From the NCBI GenBank assembly GCA_033239525.1, contig BSYO01000009.1:16079299-16143298 (forward strand): a stretch of DNA of 64,000 nt, in the 5' to 3' direction. The stretch comes from Nepenthes gracilis. Taxonomy: Eukaryota; Streptophyta; Magnoliopsida; Caryophyllales; Nepenthaceae. The translations under genes were made by a program, and so were the position numbers. Positions 1 through 11,439 of this stretch are shown one piece after another. Each line of letters begins with the position of its first letter. Within the stretch, counting starts at the first letter, position 1. The notes under the pieces are model-generated. The model made no database searches and was not told the DNA's origin. It saw only the letters and a list, made by a program, of their open reading frames with translations.

Positions 1-3000
1 CATACAAAGATAAAAAAGAGAAATGTGAAAGTTTTTAACATTCGATTAATATCTAATTTGAATTTTATTTTTTACTAAACTCGGACATATTATTACTCTA
101 ATCGTTATTTTAATATATACTACAATTGATGGTTTTCATTCTTATTATATTTTTTTTTGCAGGTTTAATGAGTTTATATTTAACAATTATTTACTCAAAT
201 TGTAATAAAAAAATTTCAGATGAAGTAGTCATATTTGTAATCATTTACTTTTATAATATATATTATTCAAAAATTATCTTGTAACTTTTCTCTTAGTTTA
301 AAAAAATTTTTCACGTTAAATATTACTGTGCAAATTTATATGTTCGGTTGCATATATTTTTTATACTCAAAAATTTAATGACCGACAATTGACATAAAAT
401 TTTATTTCATTTCCGCTGTATCGATTATGCATGTATCTCTATTAAATCCTACCACCACAGCCATCATAACTAACAGTAAAACAAATTCTATAATCACCAG
501 CATCGTCCACAATAACAACCACCATTACCAACCACACTATCTTCACCTCACAGCTACAATAAGTACCAATTTAGGCAATAGAAATACTATCATCATGCCA
601 CCTTGTCAATCAATAAATAACATTCACATGATTGATAAAAAATTTTTAGTTAATTATTACTATATTTATCTCCCGTTTCTTTTAATTTGAGATTTTTCAA
701 TTAAGTATGACCATATTTAGCAAAAATTGGATTCAGCCGTTAGACCATCGGCCTAGCCACTCGACCGATTTTGTACCTATCACCACCATATAATAGTTTA
801 ATACAATTCTTAAGAGACATGACGATATAGTCAAGCACATAGACTTAGTTAAATATATTGTAAATCTTAAATGTGTTGTGCTATAATAGTTTGATCTGTC
901 CCAAATTAAAACTGTCAAAAATCTTGAAAGTACCAGTACTACGCATAAATCATGGGTGATCGATAGTCTAATTCTTCAAATAAAACCAACATTCGAGATG
1001 TGAAGGACAATATATATGTGAATTAACAGAACCAAGAACATTTATAAAATAAGATTACTTATTTTTCAATAAGAAATTATTGTATGGAATTTTGATTTAA
1101 TAAATGCCAACCAAGGAGCTAACACCTTCTATGAAATAGGGGCCCCAGCTAGCATCCACCACCATAGTTGCACCTCGCAATGGAGCTTCATAGGAAAAGC
1201 ATTTGAAGATTGTGGCAAATAATTTTATATAAATCACAATATGTCAACTATAAAAGACATAAGCACTACCACTATCCTAATTTTCTATATTTGTGTCTAT
1301 AATTTCATTTTTTATTTCTTTTTTTGATAAGGTCACTTTGATTGCTTTTTTTTTTTTTTTTCTAATTGTTCTACCAACTTAAAATAATCTATCCAAGTGC
1401 TTTAAATTTCAAATCGTGGGGGATCAATAGTTGTTGCACATAATTAATTTCAAACGTCAAAATAGATGCTATCTTTTGAAAAACGGTTAAAACCTAAAGG
1501 TAATACTGTATTTAGTATGATAAAAAAAAATTTATTTTTATCTCATTTATAATAAAATTATTATTTTATCATTTAGTTAATCAATTCATAAGAATAATAA
1601 TTATAAAAAAATTATTATTTCTTCAAAATAATAAATGAAAAAATCAACACCTTCCAAATTTTTTTATTTCTAGTTTTTAAAAATAACTATTTTAGGATTT
1701 TTTTATTTACTCTTACCATAAACTAGATTTGATTGAAATTGAAATTGGGTTAAATATAAGTTAGGTTAAGAAAAAAATTTATGACCATAAATTCGATCGA
1801 ATTAAAAATGGCCCAATTATTGAAGTGAAAAACCATAATTGCTCTTGTTAATAATCCAAAAGGGCCCGTTCGTTTCAAAATATGAATGATTTTTTTTTAC
1901 TATAAGATATCTCAAAAAACTATTATATATAAATTAAAATATTAATTAAAAATATAATTAATTATAAAATATTTATATAAAAATTATTAACTATATAAAA
2001 ATATAATCTACTAAAATAATTTTTTAAAATTAATATTAATTTACAATAAAAAAAATATATTTGTGGAAAAATTCAAAATTCAGGCATGGTTCGTCCAAAC
2101 CAGTCATTTTCATATATGATTGTGCCCAACCCAAAAAAATTAATTTAGCCAAATTTTTAACTATGCCTATTTATACTACAAATATATATTAATCAAACCC
2201 TATAAAATTTAGACCCGTAGAAGTAGGCCAATTGAGTTACTCGATTTTCATAATGTCCAACCGAATCTTTCTAATATATATTAAAATATTATTTTTTAGA
2301 TAATGATAAAAGATTATTTTATATAAATTTTTTGATTATTTCTCTTACAATTTTTATTTATTAAATACTAAAAAATTAATTTTTTATTTAATTTTATTTA
2401 TTTTAAATTATTGATTAAATAAAAAAATATTATTTTTTAACTCTATTTTTATTTTTATTTCATTATCAGATAACCCTTATTTTATTTTGATATTATTTCA
2501 TTTTTAACAACAAAACTTAGTCTACCCTAACTAAGTTTTCTTTGTCACTATAATGATCATGATTAAACAATGAAAAATAAAGGTTAAAATTTTATTTTAT
2601 ATTGTAGTGACAATTTCTAATTTCTATCTTCCATTTTTTATTGCTGAATTTTGATCCTTCAGATGACAAGAGTGCTTAGTTGATGGGAGGATCATGACAA
2701 CTCCCATTGTTCAAGAAATAGATATTGCCGGGCTAAAGCATAGACACTCTATAAAGTGGATATTTAGGATGTTTAATAGAGAAAAACAATGTTCTATTTT
2801 TTATTTTTAATTTTTCTTTCCCTTTTCATATTTTTTATTTTTTAAAAAAGTAAGTTCATTTATTTTTACTAAAAATGTTAACAGGTTAATATTATCAATA
2901 ATTATTTATAAATTATTAATTATTTGACATACGATAAAATGTATTAATTAATAAATTATTTAATAAATTCACTCAATATATTTATTTATAATAAATTAAT

Positions 3001-4258
3001 TAATTAAATTTATTTTATGATAATTTATTTCAACTAACCTAAAGTCATAAAAAATCTATATACCACATGATATAAAATTGTATGTCGAATGTAGATTTTA
3101 ATTTTAATCTATTATATAAAATAACATGAGTTTATATATTTTACGCATGCAATATGGCTAGTTAATATTTAATTTTAACTATTATTTTATTAAAAATATA
3201 AATTCAATTCATTTAGACTAAACTCAATAAATTATTGATTCAGATTAAATTTAAATTTTTATTATAAAGTTAGCTACTCAAATTTAAATTTGCTACACAA
3301 TTTTCATAACCTTACTATAATAATTGGTTCATGTTCAAATAATTTGGTATTATTAGTTTATTTTTTATTAATTTAAATATATTAAAAATAATTATATAAT
3401 ATAAATTTGAACAAAATTCAAAGTATAAAAATAGTTTTGTCACCTCAGGCACTTTTGACGCACACTTGTACGCATTTGATAGGTTGGGTGTACCTGAGAA
3501 ACGCCTATAGACTACTTAAGCTGAATTTAGGCAGTCAAAGATTGTCTGATACACATTTGAAGTGGCGTTCAAGTGCGGATCCTAGAGTCGTCACACTCGA
3601 GGAGCGCTTGAGACTGTGCTCGTATACGGATAGGGTTAGGTGCAGCATCTAATGTGCATCTAGGGCAATGCTCATACTTCGATTTGATTATATAAGGATA
3701 ACATATATTGTTTTCAATTATTTTACATGGGAAGAAAGAGATGAGAGAGAAAGAGAAAAGGAAGATGAGAGAGAAATAAAAGGATTTTAAGATATCATTG
3801 GGACAGATTTGTTAGATTAGAGGTTTGTGTAAGTATCATTACGCTCTATTCATTATCTATTTTTATTTTTGTTTAATTTTACTTATATTTGGTAGATTTA
3901 ATATATATGAATGTCATTTTACTTACCTTATTTTAGTTCCTCATGTATGTATGTCACTTTTATTGGTGGTTTTGAATTTTATTTTAATTTTGTTATTATT
4001 TAATGATTTTAGCTTGTTTTATAAAAATATATAATTATTTTAAGATATTATATTCATATATAAGTATACTTATACAAAAAAAGTCATAAAAATTTGTATA
4101 TGGGTAATGCAAGTGGCATCCATGCATGTGATTCAGGTTGTGCTCCATTTTGCGTATTCGATTAGGCATGTGTACTTTTTTTGAGTGAAAAGATTTATAT
4201 TTGACATTTCTGAGTATAAATTTCATACCTTTACGTTAGATAGAAAAAGTTTTAGATT
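1..4258. other. AT-rich intergenic DNA, no gene seen
   Basis: This stretch is dominated by A/T runs and short simple repeats. The few open frames (for example 427-690 and 3407-3652) are low-complexity or have no recognisable domain, and no start context, splice pattern or family motif supports them. A purine-rich patch (about 3729-3780) and a slightly GC-richer patch (3440-3670) are the only compositional breaks. I see nothing else in it. Confidence 0.6.
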
Positions 4259-5349
4259 TGTGATATAGAGACCCTCCCAAATTATATTTTTATATAAATC
4301 ATCATACAGAATTGAATAAAATTAATATATTTGAATATCATAATATATTTAGACAAATTTAAAAAGTACACCTTATATCCATGAGTGACAAAATAAAGTT
4401 GCTTAATCCTCATCTATATGGGAGAATATGTAGATAGTTAGAGTACGAGTCTAAATAGCAGTGGTATGGCCTATTGTTACCAAGAGTAGGAGTAACGGTT
4501 CCTCAAAGTCAATCTTTAAGTCTTTGATTTTTCAATTTGAATATGTTTTAGATTTTCAATAAGTTTTGTCTACATTAATTTGGATACCTGAGATTTCGAT
4601 TGAAATTTATAGGTTTCTTCCACAATTGAGATTTGGTTACTTTTGTACATCTGAAACTTTTGGCTTTTATTTTGGATTATACTTTTAAATATGGGACATA
4701 TTCAGACTTTCAATATGATAAAGTAAAATTTGGATTTTGACATTTATGAATTTTTATATACATTTTAACTCTTTTCGTTCTATTTATGGACACATTGGTT
4801 TGTTTTATATTATGCTTATACTTAATGAACATTCAACTAATATTACGAATATATTGTAAGGAGCTCATACGTGAATTTTAATAGAAATCTCATTTATATT
4901 TGTTGGGTATTAGCTTTGTATTCAGATTATATTCGTATTAGATATATTTTAGTATTGTATATGCAATAGATTAGATGATGATAGCATGTTGTATTAATTA
5001 GGAGGAGACACTATTTAGATTGTTCATTTATTTAAATAATTTGATGTTTGGTTTGTTATGGATTTGTGATTTTATTTGTACTGTGTGTTGCCAATTTTTC
5101 TTACGGGTTGTTAAGTAGAACAAGATTATTTATTTATTCGAATGAACAGTATTTGAAAAAATCCTATAAATGACTAACAATAAAATTGCTTATTATTCTT
5201 ATTATTGTCAAAACTGTTGAATTTATTACTAAGTCACACTTGAATTTAGGGTTTTATATTAATGATTTTCTTATCTTTGAAATTTTATTTTGTGGGTTAT
5301 AATTGCTCTTAATTATTATTAGGACTAGTTTTAGTTCGAGGCTGTGACA
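4259..5349 (+). repeat. Possible decayed chromovirus-type LTR
   Basis: The block opens with TGTGATATAGAGACCC followed by CCAAATTAT and closes with GAGGCTGTGACA. Starts of this kind (TGT...CCC.AAATT) and ends in GTGACA are usual for LTRs of plant chromoviruses such as the Tekay/Del group. No 5-bp duplication is visible (AGATT on the left, CTCAC on the right) and no second copy lies in the window. The call is therefore weak and the borders are approximate. The alternative is ordinary AT-rich intergenic DNA. Confidence 0.25.
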
Positions 5350-5756
5350 CTCACTTATGTATTTAATTATCAAAAAATTAAGAAATATATATTAATGATA
5401 CATTATATTTAGTAATAGTAATCCCATAAATTAATATAACATAAGTAGTTTAGTTTTTTTTTTAATTAAATAAACAATATACAATATATTGTTATGTCAT
5501 AAAAATATTAGATAATATTCTAAACATTTTCATTATCAAGTAACCTAAATACTTACTTAAAAGACTACCCGTTCGATTTTTAATATTAATAGTTAATGTT
5601 TTAAATATGAAGTACAATTCATATTAATCTAGTAATTTTTATAAAAATATTAACTCAAATTAAATATATATATATAAATAAATTTGTCTATAAATTAGAT
5701 TAAAATTTTTATAATTTATTAAATATACTTATTCATATTTTATAAATTTATAAAAT
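5350..5756. other. AT-rich spacer, target flank of element 1
   Basis: AT-rich DNA with no gene. Its last five bases (AAAAT, 5752-5756) should be the left copy of the target-site duplication of element 1. The right copy cannot be found because the other end of that element is truncated. Confidence 0.5.
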
Positions 5757-7001
5757 TGATGCGTACCTGGATCCGACTTTGAACAGATTCGGATTCTTCT
5801 GGGTGGTTTGAACCGGCTCCGTTCTGAAGTCACGAATCCTGCATACCACTAAAATGAACAAGAGGTCAGCGTTATCGGCGAGAAGTCCCACCGAAAATAC
5901 TCCGACGCTCAAGTCGATGTCTGATCTTCAAAGGAAGAAACTGAAAATATAGAGAGAGAGAGTTTGAGTGTTTGATCCAAATGTAAGAGAGACGCGAAGT
6001 CTTCTTGAATCTGGATGGTGAGAAGGCAGTAAACGGCCGTGAGGGCTCGCTTACTGCCTTAGGGTTTTTTGGGAGAACAAAGGTGGCAGAGAAGGCAGGC
6101 TTCTATGAGCACACAATCGTCCCAGAAAGCGTATGCACTTGGCTGTCTCAAAATGTGTAAGCTGTTGAAAGTATGAAAGAAAGTATCAATGAGAGCATCA
6201 AAAGAGAGCACCGATGATAGCATGTGCATTGGTATGTATGGAAGAAAGCATGCCCTTAATGGTTGGTCAAGGGTTTCTTTTGTAGCTGAGAGGCCAATCC
6301 TCCTTCTTTGGAAGGAGCGATTGCCTTTCTGATTTGCTGGCAAGCTTGCCTTCTGGAGCAGATACCGGTTGCCATGTGATCGTGATTGTTTCCTTGTGAG
6401 GCTGTCCAGAACTTTCCAAATGGGCTTCTTTCCTCCTCAGCATATTATCGTAGGAGTACCTTGGTTGGCAAGGAATAGAGAAGATCTGGCACTTTCCTTC
6501 TTTGAAAGGCGCCAATCATGTCAATACCTTTCTGGTGTAAACTGAGATCGTGGAAGACGCTTGGAAAGCGTGGTTGGCTGTCCCGATGAGTGGTGGGCCC
6601 AAACGGAGCGAGGGCCATTCTTGTAGAAAGGCGTCATTTGGGCCCGATGTATAGAGGCGCAGACGGTCAACGCCCGAGTTGACCTTGACGTGTTAGCCGC
6701 CTTCGTGGAGAACGGGGAGAGTAGCTAGCGCTCAATCGATGGGGCTGTGGGCCAGAATGGAATAGGCCCATCACAGTAGCAAAGCCTCTAAAGGCCCAAT
6801 CAAGCTACGCAAGGACGGTCAACATTGCGTTGATCGTCCGCGAGCAAGTTGGCCGCCAAGACGATCAACGCCAACGTTGACCGTCTTGGGCTTTCCAGTT
6901 CCTGGGCCCGTCTTCCTACTGGGCCGTCAAAAATATTGACTGGCCTTCTTGGGCTTCCATTGACCTTTCTTTGGGCCAACCCATTATTGGTGTACCCATC
7001 A
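5757..7001 (-). repeat. Element 1 3' LTR (complete)
   Basis: It starts TGATGCGTACC and ends GGTGTACCCATCA, so it has the usual TG...CA ends. The first 590 bases match the 5' LTR remnant at 15670-16260. The whole length matches, in reverse orientation, the solo LTR at 25670-26968. The part at 6600-6900 (U3 in element orientation) contains several inverted GGTCAAC/GTTGACC pairs. Confidence 0.9.
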
Positions 7002-7014
7002 TTAGTCCCCCATG
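7002..7014 (-). other. Element 1 polypurine tract
   Basis: Directly inside the 3' LTR the minus strand reads CATGGGGGACTAA. This is the expected position and composition of the plus-strand primer of an LTR retrotransposon. Element 2 has the same tract next to its 3' LTR (29666-29678). Confidence 0.75.
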
Positions 7015-7087
7015 CTGGTGGTCAGATTTCTGGCCTCCAGTATGTTCATGATGGGATGCCTTTTCTTGCTTTGAGGATCTCATGAAA

Positions 7088-7099
7088 ATTTATAAAAAG
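7088..7099 (+). promoter_or_regulatory. Candidate TATA box for the antisense gene of element 1
   Basis: A TTTATAAAAAG motif lies on the plus strand 90 bases inside the LTR and about 360 bases before the first ATG of the antisense gene. Its place between LTR and gene suggests an internal promoter separate from the LTR promoter. TATA-like motifs are common by chance in such DNA, so this rests on position only. Confidence 0.3.
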
Positions 7100-7458
7100 C
7101 GTGAAGGAGAGTTTGACCGAAATTGTTGACCGTTTGGTCGATTAGAATACCGGAATTATTGACGTTTTTAGCGATCGGGAATAATTACCGCTGACTTTTG
7201 GCCAGTTGCAAGCGTAAAACGATACTTGTCTTCCTTTGGTTGGGCGGAGATCCTGGTCATTAATGCCCCAGAGATCCGTCCTTTTGCAGGGTCAAATTAG
7301 AAGGTGACACGTGGCTAGACTGACGGCGTCCTTTGAGTGCTTGGCGCTTAAGTTTTCCTTCCGTATTTTGAAATCCGTTACACCTTCAAACCGTCGTCTT
7401 CTTTGTCCTCGTTTCTCAACTAGGTACCTTCAAAGAAACCCTAAAGCTTTTCCTGATC

Positions 7459-9321
7459 ATGGCTTCCGTGTGTGATTTTCGTCTGCATTCGGGAGAAAAT
7501 GATGCCAAGGCTCTGTGCGTCGAGTTCAACATCCCCAAAAAATGGCCGGGAAGGTCCCGAGCAAGGGCGACAAAGCCTTTTCTCCAGGAGGGCTACATTC
7601 TCATTTATGAGGCTCATCGAGGAGCGGCCTCCGCCTGTCATTGCCGTCGGAGTTCGAGTCAATCATGAGGACTCTACGAGTTCCAATCGCCCAACTTCAC
7701 GCCAACGCCGTGAGGTACATTTGTACTCTCTGTATTTTTGCCCGGAAGCTTGATTAGAGATTTAAAATGTCCGGTGTGAGGGTGTTGTTCAAGTTGAACC
7801 GGGGGAACGAGTGGATTTCACTCTCCCCCCGAACGGGCATAAAGATTAATAAAGCCATCCATGACTCGTTGAAGAACTGGAAGGACCGGTTCTTCTTCGT
7901 GAAGATGGGGGAGAAGTGGCCCCTTGCGAAGGATTGGGGCACTGTTCCTGAGGCGTACTTTGGTACGCCGTCGGCGGCAGCGTGTGCCGCTTACCCGTGG
8001 CTCACGAATGCCATTCAAGCCAATCCTGATGAGTTCAGGAGGGACTTCTTGGTCTCTCGGGCGGAGACCGAGAAGGCCAACTGGGGGCCGCCGTCGCCGA
8101 CCCATAAGCCCAGCCCTCCTGTTATGAGGATGAATCCCGAGGAGTCCAAAAGCGTGATTATCCACGAGAGGCGTGCGGAGGAGGAGCACGAGGGGGCGAT
8201 GGAAACGCCCTCCTCGTCATCCTCGCATTTTGATTATATAGCTGCCCGGATTTGTGGCGGTTCTGGTAGCACTGCCGGAGTGGGGAGGACCAGCGAGGAC
8301 AGGCCAGCGGAGGTGGGCGTCATTTTGGCTCAACCGGCGTTGAAGGTGGTTCGAGGCGTTGCCTGGTTAGGGTCAGTAGAGGAGCCGGCTAGCGACGTGA
8401 TTGAGGGTTCGCAAGTTTATACTGTGGAGCCATCGAGGATTGATCCTCCAGTGGCTACCTCGAAGGCCGCCAAGGGCAAAAGGCCTGCCACTCCCGAGGC
8501 TGCAAGAGAGGAGCCCGCCGCTGCTGTTAATGATGATGAGTTTTTGGATCGTATATTGGATGAGGCAGCGGCGTGTTCGGCGTGAGAGGGTGCTCCTGGC
8601 TCGTCATCTCCTATTCCACCACCAGTTGGACCAGGCCTAGAGTTCAGGTCTGTGAGGCCCTATAGGAAGACTTATGAGGTATGACTTCTGTAACGGCTCC
8701 CTTGTATTTCTTTCTTCCTTGTGTTTATAAACTCACGCTTTGCTTTTGTCCTGTGCAGCCAAGAAGATTGGCCTCAGCTGTCTCCCGGGAAATGGAGCAG
8801 CGCGATCGCATCATTGCAGATCGGGAGGTTGAGATAGCCTCGCTAGAGGCGAAGCTGGCCGCCTCAGGAGGGGAGCTCCGTGAGCAGACAGCTGCTCTTG
8901 AGGCCGTTATGGCGAGCGTGGAGGCAGAGAATGCTGAGCTAAAGGCAGAGAACGCTGAGCTAAAGGCGGAGGTTGCTCGCTTGAAGGAGGATGATCGACT
9001 TAAAGCGAGCAACAAACGCCTTGCAGATCGAGCCGTTGTCGCAGAGAACGAGTTGGCCACTCGGATGAGCCCTCATGAGGTTGGGGGGCACTGCACGCCC
9101 GGCTGTTGGAGGGGCTCAACATTGGACGCCACGTTGCACGGTTGATCGTTCCTGACTTCCCAATGGAGTTTATCAATCAAAGAAACCGCGCAGCGCAACG
9201 TAAAGAAGATCTGGAGGGAGAGCCCCGAGACAGGCAGGGTGGTCCGCCGCCCCTGTACCCTTTTGTACTTCTTTTGCTTTTTGGACTTTATGTAAATTGT
9301 ATTATACTTTGTGAGCAATAA
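7459..9321 (+). pseudogene. Element 1 antisense gene (putative gypsy type transposon domain plus coiled coil), broken
   Basis: This gene runs opposite to gag-pol, between integrase and the 3' LTR. The first part (7459-7714) has LCVEFNIP and EGYILIYEA, resembling the N-terminus of the plant protein family Pfam names putative gypsy type transposon. It ends at a candidate splice donor (7715). The second part (7767-8585) carries NEWISLSPRTG and LKNWKDRFFFV, hallmark motifs of the same family, then a long low-complexity acidic tail. A third part begins after a probable intron (8679-8758). It is a heptad-repeat coiled coil with repeated AENAELK units, followed by RLIVPDFPMEFINQ in another frame. 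Frameshifts or stops near 7715-7767, 8585 and 9070-9110 show the copy is broken. Antisense extra ORFs are known in Tat-lineage elements; their function is not established. Confidence 0.65.
8679..8758 (+). other. Probable intron in the antisense gene of element 1
   Basis: An 80-base GT...AG segment with a T-rich 3' half sits between the acidic region and the coiled-coil exon. The donor reads GAG/GTATGAC and the acceptor TGTGCAG/CC. Element 2 has a 76-base GT...AG segment at the homologous place (32775-32850). That agreement is the main support. Confidence 0.6.
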
Positions 9322-9322
9322 A
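9317..9322 (+). terminator. Poly(A) signal of the antisense gene, element 1
   Basis: AATAAA on the plus strand, preceded by a TTGTAT-rich stretch, lies just after the last coding-like frame of the antisense gene. Element 2 has AATAAA in a similar TTGTAT context at 33465-33470. The conserved position argues for a real 3' end. Confidence 0.5.
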
Positions 9323-9383
9323 ACAAAAATCCTTTTCAGTTTGGTGTCCACCGTCTTTTATTGCTCTTTATATTTACGTGAGT

Positions 9384-9720
9384 CATTGCGTTGGGCTGCC
9401 AACTGGTTGGCCGGCGACCGTTCTTAGTTGCCTAAGGGCAGGCCCCTAGGCTTGGCGGGTGGTTGCATTAACCAGCCTTGCGGTGCTATCAAGTGGAAAC
9501 TTGGGCGCGTCGGCGTTAGAGAAAGTCGCTTCGTTATTATTTAATCACGTTATCCTTTCGTCGAGAAAGTTAGTGTGTAGGATAGCCAACTTGGTTGGCT
9601 GGCTGCCTAAGGAGTAAGATCCTTGAGCTGGGCAGGCGGTTGTAATAACCAGCCTGGTGGCGCCATGCAAGTGAAGACTTGGGCTGCCAATGTTGGAGAA
9701 GAAATGTTTCTCCCTTCGAC
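9384..9720. repeat. Imperfect tandem duplication of about 190 bp in the element 1 3' UTR
   Basis: Two successive blocks share the same order of words: GGTTGGC, CTGCCTAAG/TTGCCTAAG, GGCGGTTGTAATAACCAGCCT or its variant, then AAACTTGGG/AGACTTGGG. One copy lies at about 9384-9540 and the other at about 9580-9720. No coding frame runs through them. They sit in the region between the antisense gene and the end of pol. Confidence 0.55.
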
Positions 9721-9783
9721 CATCGTTGACTGACGTTGCTGCACCCCGAGAGGAGGTCGTCGCGTGTGCCATACCTGCCCCCT

Positions 9784-10010
9784 AAGGTTTTTAGACCGCT
9801 ATGGGCCACTTGGATGACCAAGGTTTCAGACCGCTCATGGGCCACTTGGATGACCAAGGTTTCAGACTGCTCATGGGCCACCTGGATGATTAGGGTTTTA
9901 GACTGCTCATGGGCCACCTAGATGACTAGGGTTTAAGACCGCTTATGGGCCACCTGGATGACCAGAGTTTTAGACCACTTTTTGGGCCACCTAGATGACT
10001 AGGGTTTAAC
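9784..10010. repeat. 36-37 bp tandem array (about six copies) in element 1
   Basis: Successive units follow the pattern AGGTTT.AGACCGCTCATGGGCCACCTGGATGACC, with about six copies that differ at a few positions. Three units carry AGGGTTTA, the complement of the plant telo-box AAACCCTA. Tandem arrays in the 3' untranslated region are known for Tat/Ogre-type elements and can seed satellites. Element 2 has a related array at 33700-33863. Confidence 0.85.
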
Positions 10011-10189
10011 GAGATGGTGAAGACCCTCCCGACTTAGGGGCAGTCTAGGTCGGCTAAACTTGTAAGGCAAACACAGTTCGTATACAGCCTAGGATCTATA
10101 TGCTAAGTAAACCCCTCATTTTATCAAATTAAAACAAGCATGCGAATGAATGCACCTAAGTGAGTGAGTGCGTACCTGGGTTCCCTATT

Positions 10190-11427
10190 GGAAGTAGCGC
10201 TTCAGGTGAGTTGCGTTCCACGTTCGCGGGACCAACTTTCCATCCTGGTTTTGGAGTTTGTATGCTCCGTTGCGTAGGACGGCGGAGACAAGAAAAGGTC
10301 CCTCCTAGTTGGGAGAGAGCTTGTTTCGGCCGGACTTACTTGCCTGTGGCCTCGATGCCTCGTAGGACCAAGTCCCCAACGTCGAATTGCCGGGCTTTCA
10401 CCTTTCTATTGTAGTACCGGGCAACTCGGTGTTGGTACGCTGCTGACCGTATTCTGGCGGCGTCGCGGGCTTCCTCTAGCAAGTCCAAGTGCTCCCTAAT
10501 TTTCTCGGAGTTGGTCTATGGGTCGAAGGACTACACCCTTAGACTTGGAAGCCCGATTTCAACAGGAATTACTGCTTCAGTCCCGTAACAGAGACTGAAG
10601 GGTGTCTTGCGCGTTGGCTCCTTCGGGGTTGTACGATAAGACCAGAGGACGGATGGAAGCTCGTCAACCTAGGAGCCCCCGGCGTCCTCCAGCTTAGTCT
10701 TTAACCCGTGGAGTAGCGTACGGTTCGTGATCTCCACCCGCCGTTGGCACGGGGTATGCCATCAAGTGTGGACCAGCTTGATCCCAAGGCTGGTGCAATG
10801 TGAAGCGTTTCCCGTGGGTGGGTCCCGTTATCGGTCACTCGACCCTCGGGACGCGAATCTGGAGACAATGCTCGCGAAGAAATTCAGCGCATTGTGCTCG
10901 TAATTTTACCGGTGGGACCGCCCGACCCACTTGGTGAAGTAATCGATGCCAGCGATGATGAACTTCCTTTGCCCCGTGGCAATGGAAAATGGGCCGAAAA
11001 TGTCGAGCCCCCATTGCGCGAAAGGCCACGAAGCATAAAGTGACTTCAGGTCCGCGGACGGCTGGTGGTGAAGGTTGCCGTGAAGTTGGCAGCTTTCACA
11101 CTTCTCCACAAACTCAAGCGCGTCCTTTTTCATCGAGGGCCAATAGTAGCACTATCGCATGATCTTGAAGGCCAGGTTTTTCCCGACTATGTGTGATCCA
11201 CAGATCCCGAGGTGAATTTCACCCAGCGCGTAGTCGGCCACCTCGGGAGTTAGACAGCGGAGATACGGAGTTGAATATCCGCGGCGATACAGCCGCCCAT
11301 CGACTACCGTGTACCAGCCGACTGTCTTTTTAATTCGCTTGGCCTTTTCGGCGTCCTCTGGGAGTGATCCGTCGGCCAAGTATCTAAAGTAGGGCGTCAT
11401 CCAGTTTTTCGTCTCGAAAATCTGCAT
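10190..11427 (-). pseudogene. Element 1 integrase, broken
   Basis: Reading on the minus strand, the N-terminal zinc-binding domain is visible as EIHLGICGSH (11150-11427) and CESCQLHGN (10906-11133). The catalytic core starts at WGLDIFGPF, with the first acidic residue, and continues to FIIAGIDYFTKWV. A further frame gives VTDNGTHPR, with the second acidic residue (about 10815-10845). [20 protein letters not shown] follows at about 10540-10610, then the C-terminal region with FDVGDLVLR near 10380. At least three frame changes separate these parts. It would have inserted the element DNA into the genome; in this state it cannot be made as one protein. Confidence 0.85.
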
Positions 11428-11439
11428 TCCTCCTGTTTC

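Noticed and set aside
427..690. 87-codon frame rich in Asn, Thr and Ile
   Set aside because: Low-complexity translation of AT-rich DNA, with no domain, promoter or conserved neighbour.
3407..3652. 81-codon frame in a slightly GC-richer patch
   Set aside because: No recognisable family and no gene signals. It could be a decayed repeat, but not a supportable gene.
7818..8189. Minus-strand 123-codon frame opposite the antisense gene
   Set aside because: Shadow of the GC-rich plus-strand coding region; Arg/Leu-rich and without motifs.
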